Shown piece by piece: positions 7,920 to 16,301 of a DNA stretch of 64,000 nt (positions are counted from its first letter, which is position 1; each line of letters begins with the position of its first letter). The stretch is from Caryophanales bacterium. Its GTDB lineage: Bacteria; Bacillota; Bacilli; Exiguobacteriales; Exiguobacteriaceae. The stretch spans positions 62,001 to 126,000 of the forward strand of contig CABJAC010000005.1 of assembly GCA_902363455.1 (NCBI GenBank), in the 5' to 3' direction. The notes beneath the pieces are model-generated. The model made no database searches and was not told where the DNA came from. It saw only the letters and a list, made by a program, of their open reading frames with translations. A program made the position numbers and the translations under genes.

Positions 7920-8066
7920 ATGGAACAACCCCTTTACCAAGAAACGTCTCCAGAGTTTTACCGTCAACTTCCGGTCAAAACTTGCTCCCACTGTGGAAAA
8001 GAAATGGACGAACAATGTGAATCGTATAAAACAGAATGTGATGAGTGTGCTGTTACAGAACACTGA
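7920..8066 (+). CDS. yhfH: YhfH-family small zinc-ribbon-like protein
   Basis: A 48-codon gene, easily missed by length cut-offs. The product contains FYRQLPVKTCSHCGKEM, then a cysteine at 33, then CDEC near the end, so two CxxC pairs that could hold zinc. This matches the short YhfH proteins of Bacillales, whose role is unknown. Support comes from a near-perfect SigA promoter, a GAGGAGG ribosome site 8 bases before ATG, and a terminator at 8081-8118. Confidence 0.8.
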   Translation: MEQPLYQETSPEFYRQLPVKTCSHCGKEMDEQCESYKTECDECAVTEH

Positions 8067-8080
8067 TCAAAAGTTCGAAA

Positions 8081-8118
8081 GAAGAAGTCTCCGATAACGG
8101 ATAGACTTCTTTTTTTAG
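8081..8118 (+). terminator. Terminator of yhfH
   Basis: AAGAAGTCT pairs with AGACTTCTT around a short loop, followed by a run of seven T residues. Confidence 0.85.
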
Positions 8119-8185
8119 TTAAAAAAAGTATTTTTTTCTATTTTATAAAACTTTTTTTGAATTACAGGGTCTTGAGTCATCTTTT

Positions 8186-8202
8186 TGTAATATTTTTGTT
8201 AC
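8186..8202 (+). promoter_or_regulatory. WalR-type operator before the deacetylase-ykyA unit
   Basis: TGTAAT, five bases, TGTTAC fits the WalR (YycF) direct-repeat consensus TGTWAH-N5-TGTWAH without mismatch. It lies 65 bases upstream of the start at 8267. WalR controls cell-wall genes, including polysaccharide deacetylase pdaC in B. subtilis, so the target fits. Confidence 0.6.
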
Positions 8203-8266
8203 AAATGAAACAGACAAAATGTTACATTTAACTCATAAGATTTTCCGCAAAGGAGCTCAGACATCA

Positions 8267-9112
8267 ATGGATTCATACAACTCGGGTAATCCAATCGGAC
8301 TTGGTCCAAGACAACGAAAACCAAAACGAAAGTATTTCGCTAAGCTTTTTATCATGATGGCTCTAATTCTTCTTCCGCTTGGTGGTTATATCGTGTATCA
8401 GTATCTTACTTCGACACAACAAGCTAGTGTAAAATCCGTCCAGTCTTTGCGGAAAATCCCGACTCCGAACTTGGACAAGGCACGCGTTGAAAAATGGAAC
8501 GGGATTACTAAAAAAGTAGCTTATCTGACATTTGAAGATGGACCGACCGCATTGACACCGGACATCTTGAAATCGTTACGCGAGCAAGATGTTAAAGCGA
8601 CATTCTTCGTGATCGGAAGTAACATCAATGAGCAACCGGATGTCGTCCGCTTGATGGCAAAGGATGGACATTACATCGGACCACACAGCGAAACACATGA
8701 TTACGACACCTTGTATAAGGAAAAGCAATATGTTCCCGAGATGCTTCGGGTTCAGAAGCAAATCAAACAACTGACGAATCATACCCCTTTGTTGACACGT
8801 CCTCCTTATGGATCAACACCCGGCATTACCAAGTCAATTGCAAAAGAAATTGAACAGGCTGAACTTCGGATTTGGGATTGGTCGATTGATTCAATGGACT
8901 GGTACTACAAAGATAGTGCCAAGGAAGTCGCGAAAACCGTCATCCGCCGTGCGGAAGATCCGGTCGAAATCATCCTGTTACATGAACAACCCCAAACATT
9001 GCGGGCATTACCTGCGATTGTTGCCGGATTAAAGAAAAAAGGATATCAATTCTCCATCTATGATGAAGATTTTCATATCCCTTATAATTTCGCAAAATTC
9101 TCTCATTTATAA
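8267..9112 (+). CDS. Membrane-anchored NodB polysaccharide deacetylase
   Basis: The 281-residue protein has a basic N-terminus, one membrane anchor (about 28-48) and an extracellular NodB domain (about 82-270). It probably deacetylates peptidoglycan amino sugars. The metal triad is intact: D91, H140 and H144 (in GPHSETHD). RPPYGST, WSIDSMDW and ILLHEQP provide the later motifs. The first motif reads TFEDGP, so E90 replaces the aspartate that normally acts as catalytic base; this may slow the enzyme or be tolerated. The start at 8267 is chosen for AAGGAG upstream; an earlier ATG at 8219 has none. It is coupled to ykyA 12 bases downstream. Confidence 0.85.
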   Translation: MDSYNSGNPIGLGPRQRKPKRKYFAKLFIMMALILLPLGGYIVYQYLTSTQQASVKSVQSLRKIPTPNLDKARVEKWNGITKKVAYLTFEDGPTALTPDILKSLREQDVKATFFVIGSNINEQPDVVRLMAKDGHYIGPHSETHDYDTLYKEKQYVPEMLRVQKQIKQLTNHTPLLTRPPYGSTPGITKSIAKEIEQAELRIWDWSIDSMDWYYKDSAKEVAKTVIRRAEDPVEIILLHEQPQTLRALPAIVAGLKKKGYQFSIYDEDFHIPYNFAKFSHL

Positions 9113-9124
9113 GGAGTTACTTTC

Positions 9125-9778
9125 ATGATCAAAAAACGGATGATTCTCACTAGTTGTTTGACCTGTCTAGGTCTCTTGATCCTCAGTGCCTGCTCGAGTG
9201 ATCCCGCCTCCTCGATGTACGATCAGTTGGAAGAACAAGCGAAGTCCGAACAAAAAGCAGCAGTCGTCGCGGAGCAACGGACGCGCCAAGACGAAATTTC
9301 TGTCAATACGTATCAAGCAGTCCTCGAAGCTGGAGCCGATGACATTAACCGGGCGCAAAATGAACGGGATGAATTAACCGCTTTGAACGAAGACCGTGTC
9401 AAATTGTTAAAACAAGAAAAAATAATTCGTACCCGTGCTTTTGATGAGTTAGATCTCCCGAAATTAGCAAGTACGTTATCTTCATTACCTGCTGCTTCCA
9501 AAAAAGACGGGACCGCTCTTCTCGATGTCTTCAAAGAGCGCGAGAAAGCATTTGATACATTTTTGAAACGTTACGCAGCGACGATCGCTTCAGAAAAGAA
9601 AGTGCTTTCTTACTTGACCGAAAAACCAAACTTCGTTAAGATTGACGAAGCGACAGCTGATTTAAACCGAACGTCTCGCCAAGCGACTGAGGCATTAAAG
9701 ACGTTTAATCAATTGACCGTCCGATACAATGAACTAAAGCCATCTTTTTACGAAAAAGCTGGACTCAATATTAAATAA
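9125..9778 (+). CDS. ykyA: YkyA-like putative cell-wall-binding lipoprotein
   Basis: The 217-residue lipoprotein has lipobox LSAC, with C23 as the lipid site. The rest is almost entirely charged alpha-helix and likely coiled coil (EEQAKSEQKAAVVAEQ, LNEDRVKLLKQEKII). It matches the YkyA family of Bacillales, annotated as a cell-wall-binding lipoprotein without known activity. It follows the NodB deacetylase by 12 bases with its own AAGGAG site, so the two form one wall-related unit ended by the terminator at 9784-9844. Confidence 0.75.
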   Translation: MIKKRMILTSCLTCLGLLILSACSSDPASSMYDQLEEQAKSEQKAAVVAEQRTRQDEISVNTYQAVLEAGADDINRAQNERDELTALNEDRVKLLKQEKIIRTRAFDELDLPKLASTLSSLPAASKKDGTALLDVFKEREKAFDTFLKRYAATIASEKKVLSYLTEKPNFVKIDEATADLNRTSRQATEALKTFNQLTVRYNELKPSFYEKAGLNIK

Positions 9779-9783
9779 CTCAC

Positions 9784-9844
9784 ACAGGTTGCAACCAAAC
9801 CCTGTCCAAAAAACCTGGACAAGGCCCCGTTGCAACCTTTTTTG
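9784..9844 (+). terminator. Terminator of the deacetylase-ykyA unit
   Basis: AGGTTGCAAC pairs with GTTGCAACCT, with an inner TCCA/TGGA stem, followed by six T residues. Confidence 0.85.
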
Positions 9845-9871
9845 TGCGTTCTAAAACATGGAGGGAACTGT

Positions 9872-10774
9872 ATGAATCGTTCAAAAGCAACACTTTTCGT
9901 CTTAATCGGCGCCATTAGTTACGGCGTCTTATCCACTATTGTCAAGCTCGCTTACGGGGCAGGATTTAACTCGGCAGCCGTTTCCGGCAGTCAATTCTTT
10001 TTTGGTTGGCTGATGATTTTCATCTTAGCTCTGCTGTCGAAAAATATTCGCCTCCATCCTAAAACGGCTGTTACTTTGATGGCTATCGGGATTTCCAGCG
10101 GAACGACCGGTTACTTGTATTATCAAAGTTTGCAAACCGTTTCTGCTTCAGTCGCAATCATTCTCCTGTTCCAGTTTACATGGATCGGCGTTGTGATTGA
10201 TTCAATTCTTGCAAGACGCCTGCCGTCACGTTCTCACTTCTTATCTGCTATTCTATTGATCGGCGGTGCCATTTTAGCCAGTGCGGCATATTCCAGTGCT
10301 CTCGACCTTCGGGGAACGTTGTTCGGACTCGGAGCAGCTGTCAGTTTTTCAATTTTCTTACTTGCAAGCGGTCGAGTTGCAAACCATGTCCCGGTCATCA
10401 AAAAGAGTTTTTATATGATGACGGGCGGTCTGCTTTTCGTCATGATCATGTACCCACCGACGACATTTTTAACAGTTGCAAATTTTGAACAAGGATTGAT
10501 TTGGTATGCGTTGCCGCTTGGTCTGTTTGCTCTGATTCTACCTCCGCTCTTGTTCGCAGCAGGTGCTCCTCACCTCAGTCCTGCCAGTGTCTCGTTGCTT
10601 GGCGCAGCGGAACTGCCGACAGCGGTCATCTGTTCGGTCCTTATTTTAGGAGAACATCTGGCTGCTTCACAGTGGATTGGTATCATCATTATCCTCATCG
10701 GTATTTTCTATCCGATTTATGTCAGTAGCCTAAAACAATCGGATGCCTCTGTTCAACAAAACGACCTTTCCTGA
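9872..10774 (+). CDS. EamA/DMT-family transporter
   Basis: The 300-residue membrane protein has about ten hydrophobic segments in two five-helix EamA halves (about 4-140 and 150-290), including ATLFVLIGAISYGVLST at the start and the second-half signature LGAAELPTAVI. Members export metabolites or amino acids; the substrate here is unknown. Translation likely starts at 9872 with GGAGGG upstream. It stands alone between two terminators. Confidence 0.82.
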   Translation: MNRSKATLFVLIGAISYGVLSTIVKLAYGAGFNSAAVSGSQFFFGWLMIFILALLSKNIRLHPKTAVTLMAIGISSGTTGYLYYQSLQTVSASVAIILLFQFTWIGVVIDSILARRLPSRSHFLSAILLIGGAILASAAYSSALDLRGTLFGLGAAVSFSIFLLASGRVANHVPVIKKSFYMMTGGLLFVMIMYPPTTFLTVANFEQGLIWYALPLGLFALILPPLLFAAGAPHLSPASVSLLGAAELPTAVICSVLILGEHLAASQWIGIIIILIGIFYPIYVSSLKQSDASVQQNDLS

Positions 10775-10802
10775 TCATTCAGGAAAGGCCGTTTGTTTTT
10801 TA
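10756..10802. terminator. Bidirectional terminator between eamA-type gene and nagP
   Basis: CAAAACG-CCTTTCCTGA pairs with TCAGGAAAGG-CGTTTG around a three- to four-base loop, with a T-run on the plus strand. It separates convergent genes. Confidence 0.85.
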
Positions 10803-10805
10803 TCA

Positions 10806-12314
10806 TTATTTTTGACGTTTCATCGCATCAGCGACAAATTCTACATCCGTACCAATGATGATCTGGACATTTTTTGCCCCCATCTTCATCACACCCTTTG
10901 CACCAGCAGCTTTAATGGCTGCTTCGTCGATAATACTGGCGTCTTTCACTTGCAGACGAAGACGTGTCGCACAGTTATCGATCGACGTTACATTATCCGT
11001 TCCTTGCAATCCGGCAAAAATCCGGGCTGCTTGTTGTTCGTACTTATCATCCGAAACGTCTGCTACAAGTCCGGCGTCTGTGACGAGCGTCTCATCTTCA
11101 CGACCCGGTGTTTTCAGATCAAACTTCATGATCATGAAGTAGAACAGGAAGTAGTAGATGACCGCGAACGCGAGACCGACCAGAAGTAACAATAACGGTT
11201 TCGTTGCGATTCCGAAGTTCAGGACGTAGTCAATGAATCCAGCCGAGAATGAGAACCCGTGCAGAATTCCGAGTAAATTGACGACAGCCATTGAAACACC
11301 TGTTAAAACCGCATGAATGACGTAGAGAACAGGTGACAAGAACATGAATGAAAACTCGATCGGCTCTGTGATTCCCGTTAAGAACGACGTTAATCCCAAA
11401 CCAATCATTGCCCCTGCGACTGCTTTCCGGTTCTCTTTGCGGGCAGCCATGACCATTGCTGCTGCCGCTGCCGGCAATGCAAACATCATGATCGGGAAAA
11501 ATCCGGCTTGATAAATTCCGGCTGTAGGATCGCCTGCGAAGAAGCGGGCAATATCCCCGTTTGCAATTGTTCCGTCTGCTTTCTCATACGAACCAAAGAC
11601 GAACCAGAAAATATTATTTAAGACATGGTGCAGACCAACAGGAATCAATAGACGGTTGAAGAAACCAAACAGTGCGGCTCCACCTGCTCCAAGACTGACC
11701 ATCCACTCTCCGGCATTGTTAATACCGTCTTCAATGAACGGCCATAAGTAACCGAAGATAAACGCCAAGACCAACATCGCTGCTGATGTGACGATTGGAA
11801 CGAAACGACGTCCACCGAAGAATGCCAACCAATCTGGCAATTTAATATTGTAGAAACGGTTGTATAACAATCCGGCGACGATACCGGCAATGATTCCGCC
11901 GAAAACCGCCATGTTGACCATCGAGCCTAACGCTGCCTGATTGGCGATGGACGTCAAGGTGGCGCCGTCGACCTTCGTCGAGGAATCATTGACAATGGCG
12001 GCAATGGCATCATACTTTGCCTGAATCTGGGCACTCGAATAATCTTTATTCATCGAGTCAACACCCGTCTTAAGTACCAAGTACCCGACGGCCCCGGCTA
12101 AACCGGCGGCTCCACTTGCATCAATGGATAAACCAATCGCGACCCCGATTGCGAAAATCAGCGGCAGATTATCGAAAATTGCTCCACCTGCTGCGACCAT
12201 CAGAGGAACATCCAACATGTCAGCTGATCCAAGTCGAAGGACAATTCCTGCGGCTGGTAAAACGGCGATCGGTAACATCAAGGCTTTACCGATTCGTTGA
12301 AGAAACTGCAACAT
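10806..12314 (-). CDS. nagP: PTS N-acetylglucosamine permease EIICB
   Basis: The 502-residue permease imports and phosphorylates GlcNAc. The EIIC domain fills about residues 1-395 with the motif GLTSFLTGITEPIEFSF. The EIIB domain lies at about 420-502, with the phospho-cysteine in SIDNCATRLRL. No EIIA domain is fused, so a glucose-type EIIA must be supplied elsewhere. An ATG nine bases upstream overlaps the ribosome site AAAGGATG, so the start at 12314 is preferred. Upstream lie a cre-like site and a GntR-type operator shared with nagA, consistent with GlcNAc induction and catabolite repression. The product GlcNAc-6-P is the substrate of NagA at 43188-44333. Confidence 0.9.
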   Translation of the reverse strand: MLQFLQRIGKALMLPIAVLPAAGIVLRLGSADMLDVPLMVAAGGAIFDNLPLIFAIGVAIGLSIDASGAAGLAGAVGYLVLKTGVDSMNKDYSSAQIQAKYDAIAAIVNDSSTKVDGATLTSIANQAALGSMVNMAVFGGIIAGIVAGLLYNRFYNIKLPDWLAFFGGRRFVPIVTSAAMLVLAFIFGYLWPFIEDGINNAGEWMVSLGAGGAALFGFFNRLLIPVGLHHVLNNIFWFVFGSYEKADGTIANGDIARFFAGDPTAGIYQAGFFPIMMFALPAAAAAMVMAARKENRKAVAGAMIGLGLTSFLTGITEPIEFSFMFLSPVLYVIHAVLTGVSMAVVNLLGILHGFSFSAGFIDYVLNFGIATKPLLLLLVGLAFAVIYYFLFYFMIMKFDLKTPGREDETLVTDAGLVADVSDDKYEQQAARIFAGLQGTDNVTSIDNCATRLRLQVKDASIIDEAAIKAAGAKGVMKMGAKNVQIIIGTDVEFVADAMKRQK

Positions 12315-12357
12315 ACACTTCATCCTTTCTCAAATAAAACAAATAATGGCGTGACAA

Positions 12358-12371
12358 TGAAAACGCTTTAA
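12358..12371. promoter_or_regulatory. cre-like site (CcpA) upstream of nagP
   Basis: TGAAAACGCTTTAA differs at one position from the cre consensus TGWNANCGNTNWCA. It lies 44 bases before the start codon, downstream of the promoter, where bound CcpA would block transcription. Confidence 0.55.
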
Positions 12372-12403
12372 CATTTATTATTATTCCACATGAACGTCCA
12401 AAT

Positions 12404-12419
12404 GACTAGACCTTTATAC
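12404..12419. promoter_or_regulatory. GntR/NagR-type operator upstream of nagP
   Basis: GACTAGACCTTTATAC matches the operator before nagA (44411-44426) at 14 of 16 bases and contains a variant of the GntR core GTMTAKAC. It overlaps the probable -35 region (TAGTCA, 17 bases, AATAAT on the minus strand). Confidence 0.6.
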
Positions 12420-12429
12420 ATATTTTTTT

Positions 12430-12462
12430 CATAAAAAAAATCCCTTGGCAAAAGGGATCTTT
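12430..12462 (-). terminator. Terminator of csbD
   Basis: On the minus strand ATCCCTTTTG and CCAAGGGAT form a stem followed by eight T residues. Confidence 0.8.
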
Positions 12463-12473
12463 ACGAGTACAGA

Positions 12474-12671
12474 TTAACGACGATTTGTATCTTCGAGATT
12501 CTGTTGAACATTCCCAACCGTTTTTTTAGCATCGCCTTTAAGCTGATCTTTTTTGCCTTCACGTTCTGTTGATTTATCTCCCGTCGCTTTACCAAGCGCT
12601 TCTTTCGCTTTGCCAGCAACTTTATCAACTAAACCATCGACTTTTTTATTCAATCCGCTATCGTTTGACAT
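12474..12671 (-). CDS. csbD: CsbD-family stress protein
   Basis: The 65-residue, very hydrophilic product (GLVDKVAGKAKEALGKATGD, then EGKKDQLKGDAKK) is a typical CsbD-like protein, cytoplasmic and probably poorly ordered. CsbD is a general-stress protein of unknown action, SigB dependent in B. subtilis. A matching SigB promoter lies 38 bases upstream. The second ATG (12671) is preferred because GGGGG lies nine bases before it; the first ATG is only three bases away. Confidence 0.88.
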   Translation of the reverse strand: MSNDSGLNKKVDGLVDKVAGKAKEALGKATGDKSTEREGKKDQLKGDAKKTVGNVQQNLEDTNRR

Positions 12672-12709
12672 GTTCATTACCCCCTGTTTTTTTTAACGCA
12701 TAATAGTAT

Positions 12710-12734
12710 GTTCCCATATGAATTATATTCAAAC
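12710..12734 (-). promoter_or_regulatory. SigB promoter of csbD
   Basis: On the minus strand GTTTGA (12729-12734), 13 bases, GGGAAC (12710-12715) fits the SigB pattern. It agrees with the known SigB control of csbD. Confidence 0.65.
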
Positions 12735-12770
12735 ATCTGAATTATACTTATTTGCTGTTCTATCTGATGA

Positions 12771-12804
12771 AAAAACCCTGCCGTTTCCGACAGGGAATTT
12801 TTTT
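12771..12804 (-). terminator. Terminator of rocD
   Basis: CCCTGTCGG pairs with CCGNCAGGG-type sequence (CCCTGCC/GACAGGG), just beyond the stop at 12807, with a T-run on the minus strand. Confidence 0.8.
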
Positions 12805-12806
12805 CA

Positions 12807-14009
12807 TTATTGAGCGACCGATACTCCGAGAACTTGTTCGATTCGCTCGAAGGCCCAGTCCAGCTCATCCTTAGTGATAACGAGTGGAGGTGCAAAACGA
12901 ATGACTGTCTCGTGTGTTTCTTTACAGAGCAATCCTTTTTCTTTTAAGGCTTCGCAATACGGACGTGCTGCTTCTGTGAGTTCGACACCGATAAATAAAC
13001 CGCGTCCGCGGACTTCTTTAATCATCGGATTATCGATTTCTTTCAAGCGATTCATGAAATACGTTCCCAGTTCGAGCGAACGTTCCGGCAACTTTTCTTC
13101 TTCCAGTACTTCGAGTGAAGCGACGGATACAGCACAAGCCAACGGATTTCCACCAAACGTCGATCCGTGCGATCCTGGATTAAAGACACTTAGGATATCG
13201 TGATTGGCGGCCACACAAGAAATCGGGAATACTCCGCCCCCAAGTGCTTTACCTAAGATGTACATGTCCGGTGTTACATTGTCCCAGTCCGAAGCAAACC
13301 ATTTACCTGAACGACCGAGTCCTGATTGAATTTCATCTGAGACGAGTAATACATTTTGCTCCTTACAGACGTCTTGGGCATCTTTCAAGAAACCTTCATA
13401 TGGAATCAAGATACCTGCTTCCCCTTGGATCGGCTCAACGATGAAGGCAGCTGTATTTTCCGTGATGGCGCCTTTAAGTGCTTCTAAATCGCCGTACGGA
13501 ATCGTTTTAATCCCCGGTAAGAGTGGTCCGAATCCGCGTTGGTACTCGGCTTCTGTCGACATCGAGACAGCTGTCATCGTCCGACCGTGGAAGTTCCCTT
13601 CGCAGACGATGATTTGCGCGTCTCCCGGAATTTGTTTGACTTCATACGCCCAACGTCTTGCCGCCTTGACTGCCGTCTCGACCGCTTCCGCTCCCGTATT
13701 CATCGGTAAGACCATATCTTTTCCTGTCAGTTGAGCCACTTTTTCATAAAAGAATCCCAGTTGATCATTATGAAACGCACGTGACGTCAATGTGATCTTA
13801 TCTGCTTGCCGCTTCAAGGCGTCAATGATTTTCGGATGACGATGTCCTTGGTTGACTGCTGAATAGGCACTAAGCATATCCATATACTGTCGCCCTTCCG
13901 GGTCCTTAACGAAGACCCCTTCTGCTTCCGAAATGACGATCGGAAGTGGATGATAATTGTGTGCCCCGAATTTTTCTGTCTGTGTGATGATTTTTTCTGT
14001 TTGGTTCAT
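12807..14009 (-). CDS. rocD: Ornithine aminotransferase
   Basis: The 400-residue PLP enzyme converts ornithine and 2-oxoglutarate to glutamate semialdehyde and glutamate. It belongs to class III aminotransferases. Visible motifs are the N-terminal [16 protein letters not shown], the central [13 protein letters not shown], and the PLP lysine in [15 protein letters not shown]. Length is normal for RocD. The start at 14009 has GAGGGGG upstream; earlier in-frame codons lack a site. A strong cre lies 22 bases upstream over the probable transcription start, so glucose repression is likely. No SigL-type -24/-12 element is visible. A basic amino acid antiporter (16302-17696) lies nearby, separated by the EAL-protein gene. 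Confidence 0.93.
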   Translation of the reverse strand: MNQTEKIITQTEKFGAHNYHPLPIVISEAEGVFVKDPEGRQYMDMLSAYSAVNQGHRHPKIIDALKRQADKITLTSRAFHNDQLGFFYEKVAQLTGKDMVLPMNTGAEAVETAVKAARRWAYEVKQIPGDAQIIVCEGNFHGRTMTAVSMSTEAEYQRGFGPLLPGIKTIPYGDLEALKGAITENTAAFIVEPIQGEAGILIPYEGFLKDAQDVCKEQNVLLVSDEIQSGLGRSGKWFASDWDNVTPDMYILGKALGGGVFPISCVAANHDILSVFNPGSHGSTFGGNPLACAVSVASLEVLEEEKLPERSLELGTYFMNRLKEIDNPMIKEVRGRGLFIGVELTEAARPYCEALKEKGLLCKETHETVIRFAPPLVITKDELDWAFERIEQVLGVSVAQ

Positions 14010-14030
14010 GAAAAGACCCCCTCTTAATAT

Positions 14031-14055
14031 AGAAAACGCTTTCAATATGATTATA
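14031..14055 (-). promoter_or_regulatory. cre site and -10 element of rocD
   Basis: AGAAAACGCTTTCA (14031-14044) matches the CcpA cre consensus with one mismatch at the first base. It lies immediately downstream of a perfect -10 TATAAT (minus strand, 14050-14055), so it should act by blocking transcription. Confidence 0.65.
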
Positions 14056-14180
14056 ACAGAACTTTAGTGATTATCTTCACTCGAAATACAGGATTTCTTT
14101 GCTTGAGAATTGAATATATCGGGAATAGACAAGACAAGTGAACCGTCAACTCGGATAACTAAAAGGAGTGTGCGCCTGTA

Positions 14181-16214
14181 ATGGATCGTTCGACCATTGA
14201 TTCCTATGAGATCGTCATGCAAGGGTTTCCTTTACCCGCATTCATTTTAAACGTAGATTTAACTATCCATTCGTGGAATGAAGCTGCTGAATCCTTTTGG
14301 GGGTGGAAGGCTGAAGATATATTAGGGCTCACGATTCCTCTCGTCGACCCTGAAGACGTCGCTTTCAGCCAGCAAATTTGGCACTCTTTTTTGGAACGCC
14401 GTCAAACCATCCAGCTTCCTAATACGACCTTTTTGCACAGATCAGGGGAGCGCACGACATCGTCACTGGTTGTCTCCCCAGTGTTTGACGAACAAGACCA
14501 AATATCCGGCGCCTTCTTCTGTAACCTTCCGACCTCTAATGCGCCATTAGGTACCAAACCATTGTTCCAGGGATTAATGGATCTACGTTACGCTTTTGAC
14601 CAGATTGCTTGTGTGCTTGTGTTTGATGCGCGTGGAACGGTTAAGTACTCGAATGTGAATATGACGGAAGTGACTGGATTTTGTCCGCGTATGTTAGTCG
14701 ATCAACCATGGACAAAATTATTAAGTCCTTCTGGAGAAGCAGTTTCGGAAATCCGTTCGCAAATTAAGAACAGAAAAGCCTGGTCAGGCAAATTACCGAT
14801 TCAAACCAATGACCGGGGTGAAAAGATTCTACAGGCGACACTGATTCCGATTTATGATGTGGATGGTGTTCGCTTCCAACATATCTTCATCGGAACCGAC
14901 ATCACAGAAACCGAACACCTTGAACAAGAACTTGATTTTCTTGTCCATCATAATGAGATGACACATCTTCTGAATCGACGCGGCTTTCTGCGTGAAGGAG
15001 AAACTTTGTTTGCCCATGCAGCAGAGACTGCTCCGATTTCTCTTATTTTATTTGATATCGATCGTTTTAAAGTCATCAATGATTCATTCGGGACGCATGT
15101 AGGCGATCAATTACTTCAGTCTCTTGCATCGCGACTCTCGGAACATGCGGAGCAGATGTTGACGTTCCATCCGACAAGTGATTTGTTCGGGTTACTTGTT
15201 ACGGTCACGGATCGAAATTCCTTGTTTCAATATGTACGTAAATTACAACAGATACTCCAACGTCCGTACTATATCAATGGACATTCATTAATTATTTCCT
15301 GTACGTTTGGCATCACGGTTTATCCATCTCATGCAAAGACACTTGAAGACCTGTACCGGCGCTCTGAAATGGCCTTGTATGCCGGAAAGTCGGTCGGAAC
15401 AGGAACCATTCAATATTTGACGCACGAAATGGATGAACAGTTTACACGGAAACTCCAACTCGAACGGTCGCTTTTTACGGCACTCGAAGACGAAGCCTTA
15501 CATCTTGCCTATCAGCCGATCATTAATTTAAAGACCAAACACGTTGACGGTTTTGAGGCATTACTTCGTTGGGATCATAAAGCGCTCGGCAGTATTCCTC
15601 CCGACGAATTCATTCCGCTTGCTGAAGAGGCGGCACTGATCACGCCAATCAATAATTGGGTGGTGCTTGAGGCTTGTGATCAACTCGCAAAATGGCACCA
15701 ACAGATTTCACCTGACTTGACGATGGCGATCAATATTTCACCCCATCAGTTCCAAAGCGATTCCTTCGTCCGGACGTTGCAACACATCGTCGCCGAGAAA
15801 AAAATCCAGCCTCGGTTTATCACACTGGAGATGACCGAAAACATCGCCATTCTCCAAACCCAGCGCACCATCGAACGCATGCAGTTGATTAAATCATTGG
15901 GGTTCCGTCTCTCGATTGATGATTTCGGAACCGGTTATTCTTCCCTGCAGTATCTTCGGGCGTTTCCGGTTGATGAACTCAAGATTGATAAAGTGTTCAT
16001 CGATGGCATCGACTTAGGTGAACATGGTTTGCTGAACTCGATCATCCAACTTGGTCGGAACTTGAACTTGAACCTTGTCGCCGAAGGTGTCGAGACATCA
16101 AGTGCCCTCCGCTATTTGGAAAAGACGGATTGTCAGCAGATGCAAGGATTTATCTTTGCTGAACCGTTATCCGCCGAAGAAGTTGCCGTCCGGTTTGGTG
16201 ATACTAATCCGTGA
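14181..16214 (+). CDS. PAS-PAS-GGDEF(degenerate)-EAL c-di-GMP signalling protein
   Basis: The 677-residue cytoplasmic protein has two PAS domains (about 1-115 and 135-245), a GGDEF-like domain (about 250-410) and an EAL domain (about 425-670). The GGDEF signature is replaced by TSDLF near residue 333, so cyclase activity is unlikely. The EAL domain keeps FEALLRW, NISPHQFQ, EMTEN, DDFGTGYSSL and KIDKVFID, so it should hydrolyse c-di-GMP. No membrane segments are seen, so the PAS domains probably sense an intracellular ligand or redox state. It is a single gene ended by the terminator at 16244. AAGGAG precedes the ATG by about 12 bases. Confidence 0.88.
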   Translation: MDRSTIDSYEIVMQGFPLPAFILNVDLTIHSWNEAAESFWGWKAEDILGLTIPLVDPEDVAFSQQIWHSFLERRQTIQLPNTTFLHRSGERTTSSLVVSPVFDEQDQISGAFFCNLPTSNAPLGTKPLFQGLMDLRYAFDQIACVLVFDARGTVKYSNVNMTEVTGFCPRMLVDQPWTKLLSPSGEAVSEIRSQIKNRKAWSGKLPIQTNDRGEKILQATLIPIYDVDGVRFQHIFIGTDITETEHLEQELDFLVHHNEMTHLLNRRGFLREGETLFAHAAETAPISLILFDIDRFKVINDSFGTHVGDQLLQSLASRLSEHAEQMLTFHPTSDLFGLLVTVTDRNSLFQYVRKLQQILQRPYYINGHSLIISCTFGITVYPSHAKTLEDLYRRSEMALYAGKSVGTGTIQYLTHEMDEQFTRKLQLERSLFTALEDEALHLAYQPIINLKTKHVDGFEALLRWDHKALGSIPPDEFIPLAEEAALITPINNWVVLEACDQLAKWHQQISPDLTMAINISPHQFQSDSFVRTLQHIVAEKKIQPRFITLEMTENIAILQTQRTIERMQLIKSLGFRLSIDDFGTGYSSLQYLRAFPVDELKIDKVFIDGIDLGEHGLLNSIIQLGRNLNLNLVAEGVETSSALRYLEKTDCQQMQGFIFAEPLSAEEVAVRFGDTNP

Positions 16215-16243
16215 CCTCTTATCATCTTACAAGCAAGCAGACA

Positions 16244-16275
16244 AACGCCCTCAACCATTCCGGTTGAGGGCGTTC
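16244..16275 (+). terminator. Terminator after the EAL-protein gene
   Basis: ACGCCCTCAAC pairs with GTTGAGGGCGT around a seven-base loop. The following T-run is weak. It also lies downstream of the convergent antiporter gene. Confidence 0.7.
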
Positions 16276-16301
16276 TCATGATTGTTTTAGTTTAAAAGAC
16301 G

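Noticed and set aside
10743..11189. A 148-codon open frame antisense to the end of nagP
   Set aside because: It starts inside the eamA-type gene, crosses a strong terminator and is antisense to the conserved EIIB domain.
14110..14145. Possible SigB promoter before the EAL-protein gene (GGGAAT)
   Set aside because: The -35 position reads CTTGAG, too far from GTTTAA; the -10 match alone is weak evidence.
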